Source: Shewanella violacea DSS12
Lineage (GTDB): Bacteria; Pseudomonadota; Gammaproteobacteria; Enterobacterales; Shewanellaceae
Assembly: GCF_000091325.1 (NCBI RefSeq)
Contig: NC_014012.1
Span: 992,001 to 1,056,000 of the forward strand
Reading direction: 5' to 3'
Length of the DNA: 64,000 nucleotides
Shown: positions 54,524 through 63,843 of the stretch, piece after piece
Numbering within the stretch: the stretch's first letter is position 1
Layout of the letters: the number at the start of each line of letters is the position of its first letter
The notes under the pieces: generated by a model
Database searches by the model: none
What the model saw: the letters and a program-made list of their open reading frames with translations, nothing else
Told to the model about the DNA's origin: nothing
Made by a program: the position numbers and the translations under genes

Positions 54524-56233
54524 TTAAATCTGCCCCGAATTTATCTCTTTTTGAAGTAGTGCCCAGCTAATGACACCGACGACATTATCTTTGTCATCTT
54601 GGTAGATATAGACTTCACCACGACGTTCCCGAGATAGAATTTGGTAGACTTCATTGAGCGTTGCCCTGTCGGTTACCCCCTGAATAGGGTGCTTGGTCAA
54701 GGTGCTGGCATCATCGGTGATCTGCAGCTCAAGCTGGAGCATCTGAATGTCACCTTGAGTATTTCTGACCAGTACTGAGCGACCCTCAGCTCGCTTTAAT
54801 ACCTCTAGCAATAACTCCTCATTATCTCTGACAATGACCAAGCGTCTATCCATCAAGGCGCGAACACCAGTTTTCATCAGTCCCTGTTTGACTGGAGAGA
54901 CCTTGTAACCTAGGCCCATGATCTCTAACTGTTTATACAGCAGGGATTTGGAGTTAAACCCCTGATGCGCGACCAGGAATGCCGGGATGCTAACAAACAT
55001 GGCAGGTAAAATCATCGAAGCATTGTTGGTTAACTCCAGCAGTGCGATCAGTGCCGCCAGTGGTGCACCGAGGCAAACGCCCATCATGGCCGTCATGCCT
55101 ATTATGGTGTAGAGGCCGATATAGGGAGCGATAGAGGGAAAGGCTGCGGCACTGACGCTAGCCAGTATGGCGCCGAGTAGGGCGCCTATGCCAAATAGAG
55201 GACCTATGATCCCACCAGGAATACCCAGACCGAGGGCGGCAATGGTAGCAATGATTTTTCCGACGAGCAGAGCAAAGAGGAAGAGTAAACTAGGATGTTC
55301 ACTTATCGCCCGCTCGATGGCAAGGTCGCCACTGCCTAAGGCTTCTGGTAGGAAGAGTCCCACCACAGTGGTGACTACACCAGCTAAGAGCAAGCGATAG
55401 ATTAAGGGTTTGTTTTGTCCTTTGGCGGTGACCTTTAACAGTGAGTAGTTAAACAGAGCGGCAACACAACCAATAATGAGCCCTATGATGGCCAGAATAG
55501 GGTATTGGGACAGTGGAATATTAATGACTCCAATTTGGTCATACTCATGAATATTACCGAAGACCAGTTGGCTGGATACTGCGCCACAGATAGCCGATAT
55601 CATTATTGGGAAAAAGTAATGCAGTTTATATTCCCGTAATATGACCTCGAATACGAAAAATACACCGGCAAGAGGCGCGTTAAAGGTGGCGGCTATACCC
55701 GCGGCTATACCACCGGAACACATGATACGGACACTATTGTCGGGCAGGTTAAACTTCTCAGCCAAGACACTGGCACTGACGGCTCCCAGATGTATGGCTG
55801 GACCTTCACGGCCGACGGAAAAGTTAGTGGCAAGTGCAAATAGCGCCTGAAAGAATTGGCCTGGGGCCGATTGTAGCGGAACCTTGCCATAATGCAGTTT
55901 TACTCTGTGGAGCACATAGGCGATACCCATGCGTTTATAGCGTTTAGAGCCCATTCGAGCCACTAACCAGATTAAAATTGCACCAAAGAGGGGTAAAAGC
56001 ACTCGCCAGTCGTCTATGATCTCAGTAAACTTGAGTTCGCTAGTTTGGGTATAGTTGTTTAGCCAGAGGAGCAATAACCTAAAGAGAATGATGACTCCGG
56101 AGGCTATGATGGCAAATAACAGGGCTAACATACACAATTGCAGACTGAGCTTAGCTTGAGATAGCGTGTCTTGCAGATTTGTTCTCAGGTATACCTGGCA
56201 TCGTGCATAGGTGTTTTTTATTCTGTTTTGCAC
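54524..56233 (-). CDS. ClC-family chloride channel/antiporter with CBS pair
   Basis: The 569-residue protein has about 10-12 membrane helices and the ClC motifs: GREGPAIHLGAV, with the gating Glu, and GIPGGIIGPLFGIGALLG. The GSGIP anion motif is not obvious. After the membrane part, residues about 440-565 look like a CBS pair, which in ClC proteins binds nucleotides and modulates gating. The start codon is GTG with AGGAAGG 5 bases upstream. It is divergent from the DUF6776 gene. Whether it is a channel or a Cl-/H+ exchanger cannot be told by eye. Confidence 0.92.
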   Translation of the reverse strand: MQNRIKNTYARCQVYLRTNLQDTLSQAKLSLQLCMLALLFAIIASGVIILFRLLLLWLNNYTQTSELKFTEIIDDWRVLLPLFGAILIWLVARMGSKRYKRMGIAYVLHRVKLHYGKVPLQSAPGQFFQALFALATNFSVGREGPAIHLGAVSASVLAEKFNLPDNSVRIMCSGGIAAGIAATFNAPLAGVFFVFEVILREYKLHYFFPIMISAICGAVSSQLVFGNIHEYDQIGVINIPLSQYPILAIIGLIIGCVAALFNYSLLKVTAKGQNKPLIYRLLLAGVVTTVVGLFLPEALGSGDLAIERAISEHPSLLFLFALLVGKIIATIAALGLGIPGGIIGPLFGIGALLGAILASVSAAAFPSIAPYIGLYTIIGMTAMMGVCLGAPLAALIALLELTNNASMILPAMFVSIPAFLVAHQGFNSKSLLYKQLEIMGLGYKVSPVKQGLMKTGVRALMDRRLVIVRDNEELLLEVLKRAEGRSVLVRNTQGDIQMLQLELQITDDASTLTKHPIQGVTDRATLNEVYQILSRERRGEVYIYQDDKDNVVGVISWALLQKEINSGQI

Positions 56234-56320
56234 CGGGGCCTTCCTGGTTTTCCATTGCCTACCATGATTCTGGAAGGTGAGATTATTTTACACAGTAATG
56301 ATTTAAGAGGTTGTTAGTTA

Positions 56321-56983
56321 ATGGCAAATTATCATCGTTGGCTGGATCGTATTCAAGTACTCGAACGAAAAATTCGGCCATCGAGTGTTTACTTACTGCT
56401 GCTGGTATTGATTGCTTTTGTCTTGGGAGGGATCAGTTATAATTTATGGTCTGACTATAATCGACCCAGGCAAGAGAATAACACAGAACAGCTTGGTAAA
56501 TTGACTGAGCAGCTGAATATTCAGGCTCAAACCTTAGCAGCCAGAAACCTGGAGCTGGCATTGTCTAGAGAAACTAATGCTAAGATGCAGGACTTGTTCG
56601 CAGAGCAGCATGGCAAAGAGAAAGACTTGCTTAGGGAACTGGCATTTTATCGCAGTATCATGGCACCGGAGAGTATTGCCGATGGCGTAGCCATTCATGG
56701 TTTAGAGTTTCCCCCAGGTTTGTTACCGAACCAATATCGACTCAAGCTTATCCTGACACAGCTACAAAAACGTAAGCTGTCACTCAAGGGTAGAGCCGAA
56801 TTTTCCTTTATTGGGCTTCAAGATGGAAAAGTCGTTGAACTGAGTTTAGGGGCACTCACAGATAATAAGAGTTTGAGTTTTAAGTTTCGATATTTTCAAG
56901 TGCTGGAGACAGCAGTTACTTTACCCCCAAGCTTTAAACTGTCAAGAATCATAGCTAAGGTCATAGTTCCATCGAGCCCGTAG
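56321..56983 (+). CDS. DUF6776 membrane-anchored coiled-coil protein
   Basis: The 220-residue protein has one membrane helix (about 21-42), then a coiled-coil stretch (about 50-105; EQLGKLTEQLNIQAQTLAA). A beta-rich domain follows (LRELAFYRSIMAPE, then LKLILTQLQKRKLSLKG, then SFKFRYFQVLE). This layout matches DUF6776, found beside erpA in related bacteria. The function is unknown; a periplasmic envelope role is inferred from topology. It has an AAGAGG site and lies 181 bases before erpA, which has its own promoter. Confidence 0.82.
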   Translation: MANYHRWLDRIQVLERKIRPSSVYLLLLVLIAFVLGGISYNLWSDYNRPRQENNTEQLGKLTEQLNIQAQTLAARNLELALSRETNAKMQDLFAEQHGKEKDLLRELAFYRSIMAPESIADGVAIHGLEFPPGLLPNQYRLKLILTQLQKRKLSLKGRAEFSFIGLQDGKVVELSLGALTDNKSLSFKFRYFQVLETAVTLPPSFKLSRIIAKVIVPSSP

Positions 56984-57101
56984 GGCTAAAGGGTCTCAAA
57001 CTGAAATGGAGTTTTCCGCCCTTGATCTGCTCCCCGAGGGAGATCATGCTGAGACCGAAAAAATAGTGAAACCAGTTCAATGAACGATAGAATTGATGGT
57101 A

Positions 57102-57126
57102 ATACTTGAACAAATTGGTCAGGTAT
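57102..57126 (+). promoter_or_regulatory. IscR type-1 binding site at the erpA promoter
   Basis: The 25-base element begins ATACTTGA and ends GGTCAGGTAT. It matches the type-1 IscR consensus of the iscR promoter in both half-sites, with only the central AT-rich part differing. It overlaps the -35 region and spacer of the erpA promoter, so [2Fe-2S]-IscR binding should repress. Confidence 0.8.
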
Positions 57127-57134
57127 TAGATAAT
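57106..57134 (+). promoter_or_regulatory. erpA promoter
   Basis: TTGAAC, a 17-base spacer and GATAAT lie about 30 bases before the erpA start and overlap the IscR site. Confidence 0.7.
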
Positions 57135-57164
57135 CCCGCACAGTAATTAGATTTAGAGGTGCTC

Positions 57165-57536
57165 ATGACCGAACAAACTGCCGAACAAGTGACAGAAGCT
57201 GACGATGCTTTACCTATCCGATTTACCGATGCGGCTGCCTTAAAGGTAAAAACGCTTATGGATGAGGAAGAAAATGATGCATTGAAGCTACGCGTCTATG
57301 TTACGGGTGGCGGATGTTCTGGTTTTCAGTACGGCTTCACCTTCGATGAGAAGATTAACGAGGGTGATTTCACCGTCGAGAAGCAGGGAGTACAGTTAGT
57401 CGTCGATCCTATGAGCCTACAATATCTGGTTGGTGGTGAAGTCGATTACACCTCTGGTCTGGAAGGTTCACGTTTCTTCGTGAAGAACCCTAATGCGACA
57501 ACAACCTGTGGTTGTGGAGCTAGCTTCTCAGTATAA
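57165..57536 (+). CDS. erpA: Iron-sulfur cluster insertion protein ErpA
   Basis: The 123-residue A-type carrier has the three conserved cluster ligands: C51 in [13 protein letters not shown], and C115 and C117 in the TTCGCGASF end. The ATG at 57165 follows a GAGG site; the GTG two codons earlier overlaps it. ErpA hands [4Fe-4S] clusters to target proteins such as those of isoprenoid synthesis and respiration. An IscR type-1 site overlaps its promoter, and a strong terminator follows. Confidence 0.98.
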   Translation: MTEQTAEQVTEADDALPIRFTDAAALKVKTLMDEEENDALKLRVYVTGGGCSGFQYGFTFDEKINEGDFTVEKQGVQLVVDPMSLQYLVGGEVDYTSGLEGSRFFVKNPNATTTCGCGASFSV

Positions 57537-57568
57537 GTACTTAGCTTTGCTGATAGAAAATGATTTTA

Positions 57569-57604
57569 AAAAAAGCCAGTTGCATTGCAACTGGCTTTTT
57601 TTTA
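57569..57604 (+). terminator. Terminator after erpA
   Basis: AAAGCCAGTTGCA and TGCAACTGGCTTT form a perfect stem with almost no loop, flanked by A and T runs. It may also serve the convergent membrane protein gene. Confidence 0.9.
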
Positions 57605-57618
57605 GTTCTTTTAGCACT

Positions 57619-58158
57619 TTAGCTCATGATATTCATGTTTATCTTGGTATTAAAATAGGCTCTTACCTTAGGGGTAAAAGCTATCCAGACTTGAACTATG
57701 GCTAACGCAATTATGATGCCGAAGATGACGTAATCGGGCACTTTAGCCTGTAACTCACCGAGCTTAAATGTCGATGGGTTTCCGACGAGTAAGTTACCGG
57801 GATCATACAAGTAGATTGGCAGCATACTGACGAGAGCAAGCTGGAGTACCGTATAAACTTGTAGGAAATACATAGCCGTTCGCTGTCGCCCAAGTATGGC
57901 AATCACCATGATTATGGTCAGTATGCAAAACAGTTCACCTTGCTTTGCTATGAGTCCGCTAATTGAGGCGATAGTAAAGAAAGCGCACAGGGCAGCCAGC
58001 CTTTTAGGCAGAGGTGCTTTCACAACTTGTGACTCAGCTACTGACTTTTCCACTTGGACACCGTCAGTGCTTGCTGTCGTTTCAGGACATTCGCTAGTCT
58101 CTGAATCCTCTGGCCTGTTATTGCTATCTTTACCTGGGACGAAAGTTTGAGTGTCCAA
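57619..58158 (-). CDS. Four-helix membrane protein, unknown function
   Basis: The start is TTG at 58158 with AGGAG 8 bases upstream. The 179-residue protein has a polar, acidic tail of about 48 residues and then four hydrophobic helices (about 55-70, 78-94, 97-120 and 146-165). The tail is rich in Ser, Thr and Glu and probably disordered. I do not recognise the family. The next gene upstream (DUF2750) is 26 bases away on the same strand, so the pair may be an operon. Confidence 0.7.
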   Translation of the reverse strand: MDTQTFVPGKDSNNRPEDSETSECPETTASTDGVQVEKSVAESQVVKAPLPKRLAALCAFFTIASISGLIAKQGELFCILTIIMVIAILGRQRTAMYFLQVYTVLQLALVSMLPIYLYDPGNLLVGNPSTFKLGELQAKVPDYVIFGIIIALAIVQVWIAFTPKVRAYFNTKINMNIMS

Positions 58159-58184
58159 GCTTTATCTCCTATCAGAGTGAGCGT

Positions 58185-58556
58185 TTAGTGATGCTGCTTC
58201 GGCGTGATACGCTGCTCAAGTTCATAGGGAGGGATAACGACACCTAGGTCTTCCTGTACCGGATATACGGCAACAAATAGATCATCATCTTGCATGCCTG
58301 GAACCCAACGTTCCAACCATTCAGATACTGGGATAGCGAGAGGAATACAGCTTTCCCAATCATCGACAGCCCAAGACTTAGCGGCTTCTTCGCTAGGCCA
58401 CATAGGAATACAATCTTCCTCTTCCGTGGTTAGCATTACGCAGCCATCATCATCTTGAAGGGTCCATAGTATCTCTTCAGTCTTGACTTGCTCAACAAAG
58501 TAGTCATAGCGAGCTTCTGGAGTCATTTGGCTTGCATCTTTGGCACTTTTACTCAT
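58185..58556 (-). CDS. DUF2750 family protein
   Basis: The 123-residue soluble protein follows the DUF2750 pattern: RYDYFVEQVKTEEILWTLQD, a GCVMLTTEEEDCIPMWPSEE strand-turn, and EWLERWVPGMQDDDLFVAVYP. It has no signal or helix for membrane insertion and is strongly acidic. The ATG at 58556 (GAGAG site) is preferred over the ATG four codons earlier. The function of the family is unknown. Confidence 0.85.
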   Translation of the reverse strand: MSKSAKDASQMTPEARYDYFVEQVKTEEILWTLQDDDGCVMLTTEEEDCIPMWPSEEAAKSWAVDDWESCIPLAIPVSEWLERWVPGMQDDDLFVAVYPVQEDLGVVIPPYELEQRITPKQHH

Positions 58557-58681
58557 GGTATCTCTCATTTCTTGGGTTTACGCAACGTGGTAGCACGCAT
58601 TTATGCGGTGATCATATCATTTCGAAGGGAGGATATAGAGTAGATTTTTATCTGGAGGAGAAAAGAATGGCAAATGAAAAA

Positions 58682-58715
58682 GTGCACCTACTCGAATGAG
58701 TCGAGTAGGGTGCAC
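58682..58715 (-). terminator. Hairpin after aqpZ
   Basis: GTGCACCTACTCGA pairs with TCGAGTAGGGTGCAC with a single bulged G. It begins 14 bases past the aqpZ stop. The T run is weak. Confidence 0.65.
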
Positions 58716-58728
58716 CCATTAATCTTAG

Positions 58729-59427
58729 TTAGCTTTCTTTTGTGTTGAAAAACTTATAGATAAAGCCAGCTATGATTGCGCCTGCGATAGGGGCAACCCA
58801 GAACAACCAAAGTTGTGATATTGCCCAGTCACCAACAAATAGCGCAGTACCGGTACTACGTGCCGGGTTTACTGAGGTGTTTGTAACTGGAATACTGATC
58901 AGGTGGACTAAGGTTAAGGCCAATCCGATGGCGATAGGTGCAAAGCCTTGAGGAGCTCTAACATCTGTAGCACCAAGAATGATCAGTAGGAAGAAGAGGG
59001 TCATAACCACTTCAGTTACTAAGGCTGATGTCATGTTGTAGCCACCAGGTGAATGTTCGCCATAACCATTTGAAGCGAAACCATCGGCTAAACTGAAGTC
59101 GGCGTTTCCTGATGCGATAAGGTATAAAATTCCCGCACCAGCAATACCACCAGCAACTTGAGCGACAATATAGGGGGCTAGCTCTTTTGCAGGAAAGCGA
59201 CCGCCTGCCCAGAGACCGAAAGATACGGCAGGGTTAAGATGACAGCCTGATATATGGCCTATGGCAAATGCCATGGTTAACACAGTAAGACCGAAGGCGA
59301 AAGAAACACCTAATAGGCCTATGCCTACATCGGGGAAGGCTGCAGCTAAAACTGCACTACCACAACCACCGAGTACAAGCCAAAGTGTACCGATAAACTC
59401 GGCCGCCATTTTTTGAGACATGTTCAT
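58729..59427 (-). CDS. aqpZ: Aquaporin Z
   Basis: The 232-residue protein has six helices and both NPA pore motifs ([11 protein letters not shown] and [11 protein letters not shown]). The aromatic/Arg filter region and length match AqpZ (E. coli 231). The ATG at 59427 has AAGGAAC 8 bases upstream; the open frame to the left carries no family sequence. It passes water across the inner membrane. It is a single gene, with a palindromic terminator of anmK upstream. Confidence 0.96.
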   Translation of the reverse strand: MNMSQKMAAEFIGTLWLVLGGCGSAVLAAAFPDVGIGLLGVSFAFGLTVLTMAFAIGHISGCHLNPAVSFGLWAGGRFPAKELAPYIVAQVAGGIAGAGILYLIASGNADFSLADGFASNGYGEHSPGGYNMTSALVTEVVMTLFFLLIILGATDVRAPQGFAPIAIGLALTLVHLISIPVTNTSVNPARSTGTALFVGDWAISQLWLFWVAPIAGAIIAGFIYKFFNTKES

Positions 59428-59744
59428 TAACAGTTCCTTTTGTTTTATTGCTCGAAATTCGCCCAAGCCGAAATTGATAACCGAGTAGCTAAAAATGGTC
59501 AACTTGAACTGAGCAAAATGAGGTTTAGGGTACTTTACGCTTTGCTAAATGAATGAGACAGAGAATTTTTTAATGTTTACAATTTATGTGATGTCAAACG
59601 TTAAGCATCGAAGCGTCAATACAGATAGATCACGATTTGTTTAGTGCAGCACTCTGAATCTGCACATAGTATGTCCTTGTGCTCGCTATAGAGCCATAGG
59701 CTTCTACCCCTGATTTAATTAAATCAGGGGTAGAAGAATGCGTG
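59428..59744. other. Intergenic region, 317 bp, between anmK and aqpZ
   Basis: It holds the aqpZ control region and, at its anmK end, the 34-base palindrome at 59702-59735. Nothing else stands out. Confidence 0.5.
59702..59735 (-). terminator. 34-base perfect palindrome after anmK
   Basis: Two 17-base arms (TTCTACCCCTGATTTAA and its complement) lie 10 bases past the anmK stop. No long T run follows, so it may be a terminator or an mRNA-protecting hairpin. Confidence 0.65.
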
Positions 59745-60866
59745 TTAAGCCGCTGGGAATAGAGAGCCTAAAACGGCTTCTCTGCTAGCGCCTGTTACTG
59801 CGGGTAAGTTACCTGGCAATCTAAGGTGGTGGCGCATGGCTAGCCAGGCGAAGGCAATGCCTTCGACCCATTGTGGGTCAATTCCCAGCTCAGATGTAGT
59901 ATTCATCTTATAACTCGGCAAGAGTTTAGCCAGACGTCGCATCATCTCACTGTTAAACGCTCCACCGCCGCAGACAAACAGCTCTCCGCTCTCAGATAAT
60001 GATAAGGTATCATTGGCTATGCTATGACAAGTGACATCGAGCAGAGTCGACTGGATATCAGCCTCATTCAGGTAACCAAATGCCGCGGTTTGTTGTTCGA
60101 GCCAGGCTTGATTGAACAGCTCGCGTCCGGTGCTTTTGGGGAAGCCCTGAGAGAAGTATGAGTGAGATAGCAGATGATTGAGCAGCTTTACATCTGTGGT
60201 TCCACTGGCAGCCCAGGCACCGTCTTTATCGTAGGCTTGTTGTAATGCCTGTAGGCACCAGGCATCTATCAAGGTATTTCCTGGCCCAGTATCGAAGCCT
60301 ATGACTTGTCGATCATCTGCTGATGTATTTGAGGGCAGGAAGGTGATGTTAGAGATGCCGCCTATGTTGAGAATGATCCTTGGGGTGTCAGTTGTGGCGA
60401 AAATTTCCTGATGAAATGCCGGCACCAGAGGAGCACCTTGCCCGCCTAAGGCGATATCTTTACGTCTGAAATCGGCAATGACATCGATTTCAGTGACTAC
60501 GGCTATGGTGTTAGGGTCGCCTATTTGTAGGGTAAATCCCATATCTAGATTGGGCATGTGTCTGATGGTTTGACCATGGCTGCCAATAGCGATCACTTGC
60601 TCTTTTGCAACTCCAGCCTTGGCGAGTAGGGCATTGACGGCCACACCGAATAATTGCCCAACACTACGATCTAGTTGGCCCAGCAGATTTATTTCGTCAT
60701 TGCCCGGGAGGCAGAGGCGCTGTAGACCATTTAAGGTATGTGTCGGGATCGCTTCACTATGCTTGGCGATAAGCTTGGGGTGTTGTTCGCTGAAATCGAC
60801 AAGTACTGCATCGACGCCATCCATGCTAGTTCCCGACATTAGGCCAATATAGTAGTCTCTGCTCAT
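59745..60866 (-). CDS. anmK: Anhydro-N-acetylmuramic acid kinase
   Basis: The 373-residue protein begins [21 protein letters not shown], the AnmK nucleotide-binding hallmark. It also has [35 protein letters not shown] and [10 protein letters not shown]. It phosphorylates anhydroMurNAc, with ring opening, in peptidoglycan recycling. It lies 101 bases after the murein endopeptidase gene on the same strand, so wall cleavage and recycling genes are linked. tyrS is divergent from this pair, as in related genomes. Confidence 0.97.
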   Translation of the reverse strand: MSRDYYIGLMSGTSMDGVDAVLVDFSEQHPKLIAKHSEAIPTHTLNGLQRLCLPGNDEINLLGQLDRSVGQLFGVAVNALLAKAGVAKEQVIAIGSHGQTIRHMPNLDMGFTLQIGDPNTIAVVTEIDVIADFRRKDIALGGQGAPLVPAFHQEIFATTDTPRIILNIGGISNITFLPSNTSADDRQVIGFDTGPGNTLIDAWCLQALQQAYDKDGAWAASGTTDVKLLNHLLSHSYFSQGFPKSTGRELFNQAWLEQQTAAFGYLNEADIQSTLLDVTCHSIANDTLSLSESGELFVCGGGAFNSEMMRRLAKLLPSYKMNTTSELGIDPQWVEGIAFAWLAMRHHLRLPGNLPAVTGASREAVLGSLFPAA

Positions 60867-60967
60867 TGCAATTTTTCCATTATCTATCGAACAAGGAACC
60901 GGGAATATCAGTCATTCCCGGGCCAAGCTAGGGGGCTTAGTAGCGCGTTATGCTTATTGTGTCGAGG

Positions 60968-62383
60968 CTAGCTGATCTGCTTGTTCTGTTGAAGTTTAGC
61001 CATGATCTGCTTACTTAGAGCCAAAAACTTAGATTTTTGTGATTTGGCGATGGGCAATGATTTCGGCAGTTTGACAGTTCTTGGGTTTCTGTGGGTGCCA
61101 TTGACGATAAATTCATAGTGCAGATGTGCGCCTGTGACACGTCCGGTAGAGCCTAGGGTGCCGATGATCTGTCCCTGTTTGACAGTCTCTCCTTGCCTTA
61201 CCTTACGCTTATTCAGGTGCAAATATTTAGTGGTATAGGTATCGTTATGTTTAATAAAAACATAGTTACCATTGAATCGGTTATAGGCTGACTTTATCAC
61301 TCGTCCTTTACCCGCGGCCTTAATTGGTGTGCCCACGGCGGCAACATAATCAACCCCTCTATGGGCTCTGACTTGACCTGTGACCGGATGTAAGCGCTTT
61401 GGATTGAAGCTGGAGCTAACATATTTGAAATCGACGGGGGAGCGCAGGAAGGCTTTGCGCATACTACGCCCATCCTCCGAGTAATAGTTACCATCGGTAT
61501 AACGTACTGCAGTGTAGCGATCGCCCTGGTTACTAAATTCTGCGGCTAAGATATTACCATTCCTGAGGAACTTACCGTCGGCATATTCCTCTTCGAAGAT
61601 GATGGAGAAGTTATCTCCCTTCCTGATATCCAGGGCAAAATCGATATCCCAACCAAAAATGGTGGCTAGCTGCATGATCTGGTTTGGGGTTAAATCTGCG
61701 TTCACGCCGGCATTCCAGAAGTTATTGTTAATGGTCGCGTTGGCAAATTTATTACGACTCTCAACTTCCTTATTTGAAATATGCTCGGCATAGCCCTTGT
61801 CATTTTTATCTATGACGAGGGTTGAGATTGGGGTGATGTGATAACTCAGCTGCAAAAAATTGCCGCTATCATCTTTCACTATGATGATCTCTTCGCCAGG
61901 CATGATCTTGAGTAAGTTTTTCTTCGCTCTTGGTAGCTGGGTTATCTCGTAGACATCCCGTGAGCTTAATCCAGCGCGATTAAAAAGGGCGGCTAAGGTA
62001 TCACCGCTCTTTACTTTAAAATGTTTAACGTGTGTTTTTGGGGCTTGTTGGCTGTGTAATTCGTCGATGGAGCTCTCAGGCTCAGGTTTGCTTGGCGAAT
62101 TTGTATCGGCAATATTTTCTTGATGATTCGCAGCTGGCGTCGGTGTGCGTATAGAAAGAGGTGTTTTCAGATGTTCTAACTTAGCAGTACTCTTATTTGA
62201 CTTGGCACTGACGTCGTCATTACTCAGGTCTATGCTGCCGGAAAGTTGAGAGTTAGCATCCTTTGAGTCATGGCTGTTGCCGGAAGGTAGGATAACTATG
62301 ATTAAGGTCACTAACACTAAGACACACAAGAGTATTTGATGCGCTTTTGGCAGCAATTTTAACAGCGTTATAACCTTTCCCAT
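60968..62383 (-). CDS. mepM: MepM-like murein DD-endopeptidase (M23)
   Basis: The 471-residue protein starts at the ATG at 62383 (GGGAAAA site); a longer frame begins with TTG. It has one N-terminal membrane helix (about 17-38), an OapA/LysM-like domain (about 118-165; KHFKVKSGDTLAALFNRAGL) and an M23 domain (about 330-445). The zinc ligands are H341 and D345 in AHRGVDY, and H422 in AHLHYE with the partner H420. It should cut meso-DAP-D-Ala crosslinks to let new peptidoglycan be inserted. Naming it mepM rests on domain order and the tyrS-anmK context. Confidence 0.9.
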   Translation of the reverse strand: MGKVITLLKLLPKAHQILLCVLVLVTLIIVILPSGNSHDSKDANSQLSGSIDLSNDDVSAKSNKSTAKLEHLKTPLSIRTPTPAANHQENIADTNSPSKPEPESSIDELHSQQAPKTHVKHFKVKSGDTLAALFNRAGLSSRDVYEITQLPRAKKNLLKIMPGEEIIIVKDDSGNFLQLSYHITPISTLVIDKNDKGYAEHISNKEVESRNKFANATINNNFWNAGVNADLTPNQIMQLATIFGWDIDFALDIRKGDNFSIIFEEEYADGKFLRNGNILAAEFSNQGDRYTAVRYTDGNYYSEDGRSMRKAFLRSPVDFKYVSSSFNPKRLHPVTGQVRAHRGVDYVAAVGTPIKAAGKGRVIKSAYNRFNGNYVFIKHNDTYTTKYLHLNKRKVRQGETVKQGQIIGTLGSTGRVTGAHLHYEFIVNGTHRNPRTVKLPKSLPIAKSQKSKFLALSKQIMAKLQQNKQIS

Positions 62384-62519
62384 CGAACATTTTCCCGTTG
62401 AACTCAGTCGCAATTTTTTTGCTTATGGTGAACCCCTTAGTGTACACACTTTCAATTGTGCTGGCTAACAAGTAACATGACTCTTTATTTTGAATGAGCT
62501 CCTAGGAGTAGTTGGCGAG

Positions 62520-63716
62520 ATGGCTGATTTAGACCAAGCATTTGCAGAGATTAAACGCGGTACCGATGAGATATTACTCGAAGCGGATCTGCTGGAAAAA
62601 CTAAAAGAGGGACGTCCCTTACGTATTAAGCTTGGAGCCGATCCAACCGCGCCAGATATTCATCTTGGTCACACAGTGATCTTAAACAAGATGCGTACAT
62701 TTCAGGAATTAGGTCATGAAGTGATCTTCCTGATTGGTGATTTCACCGGTATGGTTGGCGATCCTAGTGGTAAAAATAGCACTCGTCCTCCATTGACTCG
62801 CGAGCAAGTACTCGCTAACGCAGAAACCTATAAAGAGCAGGTCTATAAAATCTTAGACCCAGCAAAGACGCGCATCGAGTTTAACTCTACCTGGCTGGAA
62901 CCTTTGGGTGCTGCGGGTATGATACGTCTAGCGTCTAAGCAAACGGTTGCTCGTATGATGGAGCGTGACGACTTTAAGAAGCGTTATACTTCGGGTCAGT
63001 CGATAGCTATTCATGAATTTATGTACCCCTTGCTACAGGGTTATGACTCGGTAGCCTTGGAAGCCGACGTCGAACTTGGCGGTACCGATCAGAAGTTTAA
63101 CTTGCTGATGGGACGCGAATTACAGAAATCTGAAGGTCAAAAACCTCAGACTGTTATCATGATGCCATTGCTTGAAGGCCTAGACGGCGTGAAGAAGATG
63201 TCTAAGTCTGCACACAACTATATCGGTGTCAGTGAGCCTGCCGGTGAGATGTTTGGCAAGATCATGTCTATCTCAGATGTATTGATGTGGCGTTACTTCG
63301 AGCTGCTATCATTCCGCCCTCTGGGAGAGATTGAGCAGTTCAAGGCTGACATCGAGGCCGGAGCAAATCCCCGCGATATCAAGATAGCCTTAGCGAAAGA
63401 GATCATCACACGTTTCCATGATGAAGCCGCTGCCGAAGCTGCTCATCAAGAGTTCATCAACCGTTTCCAAAAGGGTGCTATCCCGGATGATATCGAAGAG
63501 GTTGAACTGAACGTGGGTGACGGTATCGCTATCGCCAACTTGCTCAAGGAATTAGGCTTCGTTAAGTCGACTTCTGATGCCATGCGTATGATCAAGCAGG
63601 GCGCGGCCAAGATAGATGGCGTAAAGATTGAAGATACACGCCTACAGCTAACCGCTGGCACCACAGGTATCTTTCAGATGGGTAAACGTAAGTTTGCCAA
63701 GGTCACCTTAGTTTAA
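62520..63716 (+). CDS. tyrS: Tyrosyl-tRNA synthetase
   Basis: The 398-residue class I synthetase has HLGH at 48-51 (the HIGH motif) and KMSKS at 226-230, and ends in an S4 RNA-binding domain ([20 protein letters not shown]). The HLGH form with [12 protein letters not shown] and the length place it in the TyrRZ (TyrZ-like) group rather than the E. coli TyrS group. The ATG at 62520 has AGGAG about 11 bases upstream; the earlier in-frame start overlaps that site. It is divergent from the mepM-like gene. Confidence 0.98.
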   Translation: MADLDQAFAEIKRGTDEILLEADLLEKLKEGRPLRIKLGADPTAPDIHLGHTVILNKMRTFQELGHEVIFLIGDFTGMVGDPSGKNSTRPPLTREQVLANAETYKEQVYKILDPAKTRIEFNSTWLEPLGAAGMIRLASKQTVARMMERDDFKKRYTSGQSIAIHEFMYPLLQGYDSVALEADVELGGTDQKFNLLMGRELQKSEGQKPQTVIMMPLLEGLDGVKKMSKSAHNYIGVSEPAGEMFGKIMSISDVLMWRYFELLSFRPLGEIEQFKADIEAGANPRDIKIALAKEIITRFHDEAAAEAAHQEFINRFQKGAIPDDIEEVELNVGDGIAIANLLKELGFVKSTSDAMRMIKQGAAKIDGVKIEDTRLQLTAGTTGIFQMGKRKFAKVTLV

Positions 63717-63730
63717 TACCAATCGGTATA
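63714..63730. repeat. Short palindromic repeat, copy 2
   Basis: taataccaatcggtata overlaps the tyrS stop codon and differs by one base from the copy at 14959-14975. Confidence 0.5.
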
Positions 63731-63737
63731 AGCTTGC

Positions 63738-63767
63738 TAACCTCTAGGACCTAGGTTCTAGAGGTTA
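63738..63767 (+). terminator. Hairpin after tyrS
   Basis: TAACCTCTAG and CTAGAGGTTA pair around a 10-base loop 21 bases past the tyrS stop. The T run is missing on this strand. Confidence 0.55.
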
Positions 63768-63843
63768 AAACCCTGCCTGTGTTTTCCTCGTCATTGTTAA
63801 TGACTCGCTCCTAGTTCAACTTCCTCTATCCTCATCCCGGCTC

